A DNA stretch of 64,000 nucleotides from Luteimonas chenhongjianii (GTDB lineage Bacteria; Pseudomonadota; Gammaproteobacteria; Xanthomonadales; Xanthomonadaceae), in contig NZ_CP023406.1 in the NCBI RefSeq assembly GCF_002327105.1, positions 2,790,001 through 2,854,000 on the forward strand, given 5' to 3'. This document shows positions 38,630 through 46,401 of this stretch, in pieces; the stretch's first letter is position 1, and each line of letters opens with the position of its first letter. Position numbers and translations under genes: made by a program. The notes beneath the pieces are model-generated. The model was not told the origin of the DNA, did no database searches, and worked only from the letters and a program-made list of their open reading frames with translations.

Positions 38630-40128
38630 GCAGTAACTCCTCGGATTCGCGCCCGTTCCGACAGCGGGCGCGACACGCGCAGCGCGAACAGGCCGGCCAG
38701 CGCCAGGCTCACGCCGCCGACCATCAGCACGCGCATCGGCGCGCCGCCGAACACGTGACCGAGCAGGAAACCCAGCGTGCTCACGGCAACCAGCTGCGGG
38801 ATGACGATGAAGAAATTGAAGATGCCCATGTACACGCCCATCTTGTGCGCGGGCAGGCTGTCGGACAGCAGCGCATAGGGCAGCGACAGGATCGAGGCCC
38901 AGGCGAAGCCGACGCCGGCCATGGACAGCAGCAGCCACTGCGGATCGCGGATGAAGGCCACCGACACCAGCCCCGCTGCGCCCAGCCACAGGTTCACCAG
39001 GTGGGTCGCGCGCAGGCCGAACCGGCGCGCCATCCACGGAATCGCAACCGCGGCGAGCGCGGCAAACCCGTTGTAGGCGGCAAACAGCACGCCGACCCAG
39101 TTCGCACCTTCGTTGTAGGCGGCCGACTGCGGATCGGTCGCGCCGTAGTGGGTCTGCGCGACCGCGGCCGTGGTGTAGATCCACATCGCGAACAGCCCGA
39201 ACCACGAGAAGAACTGCACCACGGCGAGCTGGCGCATCGTCACCGGCATCGCATGCAGGTCCCCGACGATCGCGGCGACCATGCCGCGCGTTCCCAGCGC
39301 CGCGACCTGCCGCAGCACGCCATAGGCGAGCGGCAGCCCCGCGAGCACGAGGAGCATGCGGTCCCATTCCATCACCCAGACCAGCGCGACACCGGCGATC
39401 CCGAGCAGCAGCCACGGCACGCCGCCGGCAGCGGACGGGACCGGCGCATCACCGACGGCAAGCGTGCCCGGCGGGTGCGCATCATCGAAGCCGGCCAGCA
39501 CCTCGGGCGGATATTCGCGCGTGCGCAGGACCGTCCACAGCACCGCGCACAGCAGCACGGTGCCGCCGAAGTAGAACGCGTAGCGCACGGTGTCGGGCAC
39601 CTCGCCGGGGCCGGCGGTATTGGCGACGCCGGCTTTCGCCAGCACGAACGGCAGCGCACTCGCCACCACCGAACCCACGCCGATGAAGAAGCCCTGCATC
39701 GCGTACCCGGTCGGCCTCTGGCGCGGCGCCAGCTGGTCGCCAACAAAGGCCCGGAACGGCTCCATCGACACATTGAGCGAGGCGTCGAGCACCCAGAGTG
39801 TGCCGGCGGCGATCCACAGTTCCGGTGAGTTCGGCATCACCAGCAGGGCGGCGGTGGAGAAGATCGCGCCCCACAGGAAGTAGGGGCGACGACGACCGAG
39901 GCGGGTCCAGGTCCTGTCGGAGAAATAACCGATCACCGGTTGCACCAGCAGGCCGGTCAGAGGCGCGGCGATCCACAGGCCTGGCACGTCCTCCATGTCG
40001 GCGCCCAGCGTCTGGAAGATGCGGCTGACGTTGGCGTTCTGCAGGGCGAACCCGAACTGGATCCCCAGAAAGCCGAAACACATGTTCCAGATCTGCCCGA
40101 ACGACAGCTGCGGTTTCGTGTTGCGCAT
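38626..40128 (-). CDS. MFS sugar/proton symporter, SLC45-like
   Basis: A 500-residue inner-membrane transporter with about twelve hydrophobic segments. The MFS loop motif is GYFSDRTWTRLGRRRPY near residue 65, as in SLC45/sucrose transporters; a second, SLPAHKMGVYMGIFN, is in the C-terminal half. Members in Xanthomonas and Caulobacter move maltose or maltodextrins. It lies divergent to the alpha-glucosidase, sharing an intergenic region with the operator site, and is translationally coupled to the amylase. Confidence 0.9.
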   Translation of the reverse strand: MRNTKPQLSFGQIWNMCFGFLGIQFGFALQNANVSRIFQTLGADMEDVPGLWIAAPLTGLLVQPVIGYFSDRTWTRLGRRRPYFLWGAIFSTAALLVMPNSPELWIAAGTLWVLDASLNVSMEPFRAFVGDQLAPRQRPTGYAMQGFFIGVGSVVASALPFVLAKAGVANTAGPGEVPDTVRYAFYFGGTVLLCAVLWTVLRTREYPPEVLAGFDDAHPPGTLAVGDAPVPSAAGGVPWLLLGIAGVALVWVMEWDRMLLVLAGLPLAYGVLRQVAALGTRGMVAAIVGDLHAMPVTMRQLAVVQFFSWFGLFAMWIYTTAAVAQTHYGATDPQSAAYNEGANWVGVLFAAYNGFAALAAVAIPWMARRFGLRATHLVNLWLGAAGLVSVAFIRDPQWLLLSMAGVGFAWASILSLPYALLSDSLPAHKMGVYMGIFNFFIVIPQLVAVSTLGFLLGHVFGGAPMRVLMVGGVSLALAGLFALRVSRPLSERARIRGVTA

Positions 40129-40222
40129 ACGCGGCGAGGCCCTCCCGAGGTCCGCTGCGACGCGCCGCCGGTGGCGCGTGCATGCCGCATGGTAACGAGC
40201 ACGCCACGACCCGCCCCACGCC

Positions 40223-40239
40223 GCATACGTATTCATGGC
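40223..40239. promoter_or_regulatory. Probable LacI-type operator (site B)
   Basis: GCATACGTATTCATGGC is the exact reverse complement of the sequence at 43031-43047. The ATACGTAT core is palindromic with the central CG typical of LacI-family operators. It lies between the divergent MFS-amylase operon and the alpha-glucosidase gene and may control both. Confidence 0.7.
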
Positions 40240-40315
40240 TTCGGACGTCGATGCGCGCTTCCGCGCAGGGCGCGCGATGCTCTACCGTCGCCACGCATCC
40301 AACGACGAGACGACG

Positions 40316-41932
40316 ATGAGCAACAGCCCGTGGTGGCGCGGCGCGGTGATCTACCAGATCTACCCGCGCAGCTTCATGGACAGCGATGGCGATGGCGTCG
40401 GCGATCTGCCGGGCATCATCGCGCGGCTGGACTACGTGGCCTCGCTGGGCGTGGATGCGATCTGGGTCTCGCCCTTCTTCCGCTCGCCGATGGCCGACTT
40501 CGGCTACGACATCGCCGACCAGCGCGATGTGGATCCGCTGTTCGGCACGCTGGCCGATTTCGACGCACTGCTGGCGAAGGCGCACGCGCTGGGTCTGAAG
40601 GTCATGATCGACCAGGTCTTCAGCCACACGTCCAACGCGCATGCGTGGTTCGTCGAGAGCCGCACATCACGCGACAACCCCAGGGCCGACTGGTACGTCT
40701 GGGCCGACGCGAAGCCCGACGGCACGCCGCCGAACAACTGGCTGTCGATCTTCGGCGGACCCGCCTGGACCTGGGAGCCGCGGCGGCGCCAGTACTACCT
40801 GCACAACTTCCTCGCCAGCCAGCCGGACCTCAACTTCCATCAGCCGGCCGTGCAGCAGGCGACGCTCGACTACGTGCGGTTCTGGCTTGACCGCGGTGTC
40901 GACGGCTTCCGCCTGGACTCGATCAACTTCTGTTTCCACGACGCGCAGCTGCGCGACAACCCGGCAAAACCGGAGGCGCTGCGCATCGGTCGCGGCTTCT
41001 CACCCGACAACCCCTACGCCTTCCAGTACCACTGGTACAACAACACGCAGCCGGAAAACATCGGCTTCATCGAGCGTCTGCGCAGCCTGATGGACGGATA
41101 CGGCGACGTGGCCGCGCTCGGCGAGATCTCGTCCGAGGACTCGCTGGCCACGACCGCGGAATACACCCGCCCCGGCCGACTGCACATGGGCTACAGCTTC
41201 GAACTGCTGGTCGACGACTTCAGCGCCGGCTACATCCGCGAAACCGTGGAGAGGCTGGAGGCCGCCATGGACGGCTGGCCGTGCTGGGCGATCTCCAACC
41301 ACGACGTGCAGCGCGCGGTCACGCGCTGGGGTGGCCCGGACGCCAGCCCCGACTTCGCACGGCAGATGGTGGGCCTGGTCTGCAGCCTGCGCGGATCGGT
41401 GTGCCTCTACCAGGGCGAGGAACTCGGCCTGCCCGAAGCGGATGTACCGTTCGAGCAGTTGCGCGACCCCTACGGCATCACCTTCTGGCCGAACTTCAAG
41501 GGCCGCGACGGATGCCGCACGCCGATGCCGTGGACCGGCGCCGACGATGCCGGTTTCAGCGCCGGCACGCCCTGGCTGCCGATTCCCGACACCCACCGGC
41601 AGCGCAGCGTGGCCACGCAGGAGGCCGATCCGCATTCGGTACTCGCGACCACCCGCCATTTCCTGCACTGGCGGCGAGGGCAGCCTGCACTGATTGCAGG
41701 TGCGCAGCAGTTCATCGCGGCCCCCGAACCCGTACTGGCCTTCGTGCGCGGCGATGCCGGGTCGAGGCTGCTGGCGATCTTCAATCTGTCCGCATCGCCG
41801 GTGGCGTGGCCACTGCCCGCACACCTCGGCGGGGCGCAGGCGACAGGCGGCCATGGCCTGATGGCGGGCTCGATCGAAGCGGGCGTGGTCCATCTGCCGG
41901 CGCATGCGGCACTGTTCGCGACGCTCGACTGA
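40316..41932 (+). CDS. Alpha-glucosidase (GH13)
   Basis: A 538-residue GH13 enzyme of the oligo-1,6-glucosidase/alpha-glucosidase group. Catalytic residues are Asp201 (GFRLDSINF), Glu270 (ALGEISSED) and Asp330 (SNHDVQR). There is no signal peptide, so it is cytoplasmic and would release glucose from imported maltodextrins. The ATG at 40316 was chosen because the upstream frame runs through the operator and is not family-like. The loop WPNFKGRDGCRTPMPW is characteristic of the group. Confidence 0.93.
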   Translation: MSNSPWWRGAVIYQIYPRSFMDSDGDGVGDLPGIIARLDYVASLGVDAIWVSPFFRSPMADFGYDIADQRDVDPLFGTLADFDALLAKAHALGLKVMIDQVFSHTSNAHAWFVESRTSRDNPRADWYVWADAKPDGTPPNNWLSIFGGPAWTWEPRRRQYYLHNFLASQPDLNFHQPAVQQATLDYVRFWLDRGVDGFRLDSINFCFHDAQLRDNPAKPEALRIGRGFSPDNPYAFQYHWYNNTQPENIGFIERLRSLMDGYGDVAALGEISSEDSLATTAEYTRPGRLHMGYSFELLVDDFSAGYIRETVERLEAAMDGWPCWAISNHDVQRAVTRWGGPDASPDFARQMVGLVCSLRGSVCLYQGEELGLPEADVPFEQLRDPYGITFWPNFKGRDGCRTPMPWTGADDAGFSAGTPWLPIPDTHRQRSVATQEADPHSVLATTRHFLHWRRGQPALIAGAQQFIAAPEPVLAFVRGDAGSRLLAIFNLSASPVAWPLPAHLGGAQATGGHGLMAGSIEAGVVHLPAHAALFATLD

Positions 41933-41981
41933 AGGCGATCGGCCGGACGGCGTGGCGGCGCGTCCGGATGCGCTGCGCCGG

Positions 41982-42938
41982 TCAGCGGTCCGCCATTTCC
42001 TGCCCGTGCAGCCGCACGCCGTCCCAGCTGCGAAGAATCGCCACCGGAACGTCCATGCGCCGGCACGCACGCGGCGCGATGCCGTCGGGCAATGCCGCGC
42101 GGAACATCGGCGCCGAGGTCCGCAGCAGCCCGGCATATGCCTGGTCACGCAGACGTTGCGCTGGCGTCGTGCCCAGCAGCGCCCTCGCCCAGCCCGGCAA
42201 CAGCGCGGCGCCGGCGCCAAGGAAGACCTCACGCGATACCGTGGCGCCCGGTACCGGCAAGCGCACACGCCGGAGCACATCGAGCACCTCGCGTGATCTG
42301 GCGTCGAACCGCAGCTCCGGGCGCACCTTCGCGAAGTAGGCCGTGACTGCCGCCGCGCTTCTTGGCACGTCGCGCGCACCGAGCGCTTCGGCGACCCGGC
42401 TTGATTCCTGGTAGTAGCGATCCTCGGCACCCGGCGGCAGGCTCATGCCCGCATACGCACGGAAGCCCTGGAGGAAGGCGTAGGCCTCGGAGACATGCAC
42501 CCAGGTCAGCAGGTCCGGATCGTCGGCCGCATAGGCGATGCCATCAGCGGTGGTGCCGCGCACATGCGTATGGATGGATGCCACGCGCGCGATCAGCCGC
42601 TGTGATTCCGCGGTACCTGCATAGGTGGTGCCGGCGACGAAGGCGGTGGTACGTCGGAGACGGCCGACCAGGTCGGCGCGGAAGTCCGAATGATCCCAGA
42701 CCCCTGCAAGCGCGCGCGGATGCAGCGCCTGCAGCAGCAGTGCGCCCAGTCCGCCGGCGAGCATGCCGGGGAAATCGGCATGCACGCGCCATGTGACGGT
42801 GTCGGGACCGAACAGGCCGGGATCGCCGGGTGGACGGTCGTAATCGATGTTGCTCTGTCCGCGCGGAAAGACGCTCAACACCCAGTGGCGGATCGCGGCC
42901 TGCATCCAGGCGGCGGGACGGTTACGAGAGATCTCCAT
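41982..42938 (-). CDS. DUF2236 (MpaB-type) oxygenase-like protein
   Basis: A 318-residue protein of the DUF2236 family, relatives of the MpaB and latex-clearing oxygenases. Family features: LLLQALHPRALAGVWDHSDF near residue 65, RRTTAFVAGTTYAGTAES, and IHTHVRGTTADG. The histidines in these blocks are candidate haem ligands. No signal peptide is visible. The substrate is unknown. It is divergent from the TonB receptor; operator site A lies between them, so it may respond to the same regulator, and it is convergent with the alpha-glucosidase. Confidence 0.85.
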   Translation of the reverse strand: MEISRNRPAAWMQAAIRHWVLSVFPRGQSNIDYDRPPGDPGLFGPDTVTWRVHADFPGMLAGGLGALLLQALHPRALAGVWDHSDFRADLVGRLRRTTAFVAGTTYAGTAESQRLIARVASIHTHVRGTTADGIAYAADDPDLLTWVHVSEAYAFLQGFRAYAGMSLPPGAEDRYYQESSRVAEALGARDVPRSAAAVTAYFAKVRPELRFDARSREVLDVLRRVRLPVPGATVSREVFLGAGAALLPGWARALLGTTPAQRLRDQAYAGLLRTSAPMFRAALPDGIAPRACRRMDVPVAILRSWDGVRLHGQEMADR

Positions 42939-43030
42939 CGGGAAAAGGCTAGCGGCACGCGGCTGCATGCGCCGCGAACGCGCCGGCTCCGTGGCCCCGC
43001 ACGCCCCCGGATCGACCTGGCGAAGGGGTC

Positions 43031-43047
43031 GCCATGAATACGTATGC
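43031..43047. promoter_or_regulatory. Probable LacI-type operator (site A)
   Basis: GCCATGAATACGTATGC, identical in 17 of 17 bases to the reverse strand of site B at 40223-40239. It lies 93 bases from the DUF2236 start and 129 bases before the TonB receptor start. Confidence 0.7.
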
Positions 43048-43175
43048 AGCGCGCGCCGTGGCGGGAAGCGCGTGATTACCATGGCCGCGACCCGTCCAGC
43101 CCGCCCTCCGGCGTCGCGCACGACGGCACAACTCGAAGACACACAGCTGTCTGCTGGACACCCTTGGGAGGGGAG

Positions 43176-45926
43176 ATGTCGAAGCTCGATCGCAACCTGC
43201 TCAGTGCCGCACTGTCGTCGGCGCTGCTGATGCTCGCCGCCGGCGTGCATGCCCAGACCACCACGCCACCTGCCGGCGCTGCGCCGGCGTCCTCCGATGC
43301 CACCGAGCTCGACACGGTGACGGTGACCGGCATCCGCCGCGGCATCGAAAGCGCGATCTCGGTCAAGCGCGATGCCACGTCCATCGTCGAAGCGGTCTCG
43401 TCCGAGGACATCGGCAAGCTGCCCGACGTCAGCATCGCCGAGTCGATCGCGCGCCTGCCGGGCGTCTCCGCGCAACGCGTCGGCGGTCGCGCCCAGGTGA
43501 TCAGTGTGCGCGGCCTGTCGCCCGACTTCGCCACCACGCTGCTCAATGGCCGCGAGATGGTCAGCACCGGCGACAACCGCAGCGTGGAGTTCGACCAGTA
43601 CCCGTCCGAGCTGGTCAGCGGCGTCACGGTCTACAAGACGCCGGACGCCGCCCTGGTGGGTCAGGGCCTGTCGGGCACGCTCGACATGCAGACCGTCCGA
43701 CCGCTCAATTTCAGCGACTCGGTGATCACGCTCAACGGCCGTTTCCAGCGCAATTCGCTGGGCAAGGCCGCCGATACCGATCCCTACGGCAATCGCCTGA
43801 GTGCCAGCTTCATCGGCCAGTCGGCCGACCGCCGCTTCGGCTTCTCGATCGGTGTCGCGCACAGCGACACGCCGATCCAGGAGAACCAGGTGGGTCTCTA
43901 TGAGCCGTGGAAGACCGACCCGCGGCCGGGCCTCGCCCCCGGGACCTGGGCGACCGACGGCATGAAGGCCCTGCGCCGCACCGGCTACACCAAGCGCGAC
44001 GGCATCATGTCGACGCTGCAGTTCCGCCCGTCGAACATGTGGACCAGCACCCTGGACCTCTTCCACTCGCGCGCCGAGCAGGAAGACACCGCCAACCAGT
44101 TCGAGGTCAACACCCAGTACAACGGCTCCGATACCTGCAACGTCGACTGCGTCTACAGCAACGTGCGCCTGAGCGGGAACGACACGTTCGCCGGTGGCAC
44201 GCTGACCGGCGTGTATCCGCTGGTCCGCGGCATGTACAACCGCCGCAAGGACCGGATCTCGGCCGTGGGCTGGGCCAACGAGTTCAATTTCGAGCGCGCG
44301 CGCCTGGTCACCGACCTGAGCTGGTCGAAGGCCCGGCGCTCGGAAGTCAGTCTCGAGAACAATACCCAGCGGCTGCCGAACCCCTCGCTCGATACCATCG
44401 AGCTGGATATCCGCAGCAACGATTTCAGCCAGCTGGCACCCGGCCTCGACTACTCCGATGCAGCGCAGCTGTTCCTGACCAACACCATCTACGGCTCCGG
44501 CTACGGCAAGACGCCCGAGGTCGAAGACGAACTCAAGGCCGCGCGGATCGGCCTGACCCTGCCGGGCCCAGCGGCCGCAACCTGGCTTGCGGACATCGAC
44601 CTCGGCCTCAACTACACCGACCGCGAAAAATCCAAGCGCCAACCCGAAGGCAACATCAACCTCGGCCCGCAGGGCGACACCGCCATCGCCAGCGACCTGC
44701 AGTACGGCCTGGTCGATCTCGGATTCGCCGGCGTCGGCTACATTCCGGCCTGGAACGTGCCGGCCGCCGTCGCGCGCTACATGATCTTCGACCCCACCGA
44801 GGATCTCGATTACCTGATCCCGAAGGCGTGGACGGTCAGCGAAAAGATCACCACCGCCTTTGCCCGCGCGAACCTCAGCACCGACTGGGGCACCACCGCG
44901 GTCACCGGCAACGTGGGCCTGCAGATCCAGCACGTCGACCAGTCCTCGGCATCGCGCTACTGGGACAGCACGCAGCCGGCAGGCAGCAACGTGCGGCCGT
45001 TCGAATCGGGCAAGACCTATACCGACGTGCTGCCGAGCATGAACCTGGCGTTCCAGCTGCCTGGCGAGCACACGCTGCGTGTGGGCCTGGCCGAGCAGGT
45101 CGCGCGGCCGCGGGTGGACCAGCTGCGCTCCTCGCTCGAGTTCGGCGTCGACGAGGCCACCGGGCGCCCCGGCGGCAGTGGCGGCAATCCCCTGCTCGAC
45201 CCGTGGCGTGCGTACGCGTTCGACGTGTCGTGGGAAAAGTACTTCGGCAACCGGGCCTACGTGGCCGCCGCGTTCTTCTACAAGGACCTGCGCACCTACA
45301 TCTACACGCAGACCGTCGATGACTACGACTTCTCCGATTTCGTCGCCAGCTACGTGCCACGTCCGGGCACGCCGCCGGTGCAGACCGTGGGCAACTTCAC
45401 CGCCCCGCAGAATGGTGAGGGCGGCACGCTGCGCGGACTGGAACTGACGGCATCGCTGCCCTTCGATCTGTGGACCGAGTCGCTGCGCGGCTTCGGCATC
45501 GTCGCCAGCGCGAGCTTCAACGACAGCAGCATCCGCATCCTCGATCCGGAAAGCGCGAACAGCGTGGGCAGTGATCCGATCGAGCTGCCGGGCCTGTCCA
45601 AGCGTGTCTACAACCTCACCGCCTACTACGAGCGCGACGGCTTCGAGGCGCGCGTGAGCCAGCGCCGGCGTTCGGACTTCATCGGAGAAATCGGCAACTT
45701 CGACGGCGCGCGCACGCTGCGCTATGTGGTCGGCGAAAACATCACCGATGCGCAGATCAGCTACAGCTTCGGCGACGCCTCTTCGCTGTCGGGCCTGACC
45801 CTGCTGCTGCAGGGCAACAACCTCACCAACGCGGCGTATCGCACCTACGCCGGCACGCGCGACCGGCCGCTGGAGAATCTGGAATGGGGCCGCACCTTTC
45901 TGGTGGGCCTGAACTACCGGTTCTGA
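43176..45926 (+). CDS. TonB-dependent receptor, carbohydrate type
   Basis: A 916-residue outer-membrane receptor. Signal peptide 1-26 (ends GVHAQ), then a TonB box LDTVTVTGIRRGI, the plug domain (about 60-190) and a barrel ending FLVGLNYRF with terminal Phe. The N-terminal pattern after the box (SVKRDATSIVEAVSSEDIGK) belongs to the large Xanthomonas/Caulobacter-type receptor group to which the maltodextrin receptor MalA belongs. GGGAGG lies just before the ATG. The context indicates uptake of maltodextrins. A terminator follows at once. Confidence 0.9.
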   Translation: MSKLDRNLLSAALSSALLMLAAGVHAQTTTPPAGAAPASSDATELDTVTVTGIRRGIESAISVKRDATSIVEAVSSEDIGKLPDVSIAESIARLPGVSAQRVGGRAQVISVRGLSPDFATTLLNGREMVSTGDNRSVEFDQYPSELVSGVTVYKTPDAALVGQGLSGTLDMQTVRPLNFSDSVITLNGRFQRNSLGKAADTDPYGNRLSASFIGQSADRRFGFSIGVAHSDTPIQENQVGLYEPWKTDPRPGLAPGTWATDGMKALRRTGYTKRDGIMSTLQFRPSNMWTSTLDLFHSRAEQEDTANQFEVNTQYNGSDTCNVDCVYSNVRLSGNDTFAGGTLTGVYPLVRGMYNRRKDRISAVGWANEFNFERARLVTDLSWSKARRSEVSLENNTQRLPNPSLDTIELDIRSNDFSQLAPGLDYSDAAQLFLTNTIYGSGYGKTPEVEDELKAARIGLTLPGPAAATWLADIDLGLNYTDREKSKRQPEGNINLGPQGDTAIASDLQYGLVDLGFAGVGYIPAWNVPAAVARYMIFDPTEDLDYLIPKAWTVSEKITTAFARANLSTDWGTTAVTGNVGLQIQHVDQSSASRYWDSTQPAGSNVRPFESGKTYTDVLPSMNLAFQLPGEHTLRVGLAEQVARPRVDQLRSSLEFGVDEATGRPGGSGGNPLLDPWRAYAFDVSWEKYFGNRAYVAAAFFYKDLRTYIYTQTVDDYDFSDFVASYVPRPGTPPVQTVGNFTAPQNGEGGTLRGLELTASLPFDLWTESLRGFGIVASASFNDSSIRILDPESANSVGSDPIELPGLSKRVYNLTAYYERDGFEARVSQRRRSDFIGEIGNFDGARTLRYVVGENITDAQISYSFGDASSLSGLTLLLQGNNLTNAAYRTYAGTRDRPLENLEWGRTFLVGLNYRF

Positions 45927-45949
45927 TCTCAACGCGAAGTGGGACCGGA

Positions 45950-45980
45950 GAGGGGCGCCATCAGGCGCCCCTCGTTTTTT
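45950..45980 (+). terminator. Rho-independent terminator of the TonB receptor gene
   Basis: GAGGGGCGCC pairs perfectly with GGCGCCCCTC around ATCA, followed by G and six T (45975-45980). It lies 23 bases after the receptor stop. Confidence 0.92.
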
Positions 45981-46173
45981 CTGCGGCGCGCTCTGCAAGG
46001 GATGCGCATCCGACATCCGGGCAGGGCAGCGCCGGCCACCCGGCAGTGGCGCCCCCTTGCCTGATCACCGGAATGAGCTGAGACCGGCGCAGCGCGCGCC
46101 ACAGCGTCCGGATCCCGCCCGCACCTGCGGAAGCGTTCTTCGCCACGTTGCACAGGCAACGCGGCGATGTTCT

Positions 46174-46401
46174 TCAGCGCTCGCCAGGGGGGCGTCTCAG
46201 GCCCTGCGCCGCCAGCATCGCATCCAGACGCCGGCCCACGCCCGCCCGCTCGTCGTCGGTGACCGCGCGGGCGAGGATCTGCCGCGACAGCGCATCGAAC
46301 TGCGGCCAGAATGCTGCCGGCTCGCGCAGTTTCTCCAGCCACACCGGCAACATTCCGGCGAGCGTATCGAGAGCCTCTTCGAGCTCGGTCGGCAGTGCCA
46401 T
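46174..46401 (-). CDS. Small hypothetical protein coupled to the glucan synthase
   Basis: A 75-residue protein, opening MALPTELEEALDTLAGMLP, with mostly helical, acidic-to-mixed character and a WP motif (PAAFWPQFDALSRQI). The ATG shares a base with the stop of the glucan synthase end (TGATG), so it is translationally coupled. No domain is recognised and it has no signal peptide. Its role is unknown, possibly an accessory factor. Confidence 0.65.
   Translation of the reverse strand: MALPTELEEALDTLAGMLPVWLEKLREPAAFWPQFDALSRQILARAVTDDERAGVGRRLDAMLAAQGLRRPPGER

Noticed and set aside
38630-39415. Upstream extension of the amylase frame
   Set aside because: It overlaps the MFS gene in another frame; the lipoprotein signal peptide and GGAG place the start at 38629.
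42939-46016. A very long minus-strand frame opposite the TonB receptor, extending the DUF2236 frame
   Set aside because: The family-like sequence begins at 42938; everything upstream is the mirror of the receptor gene.
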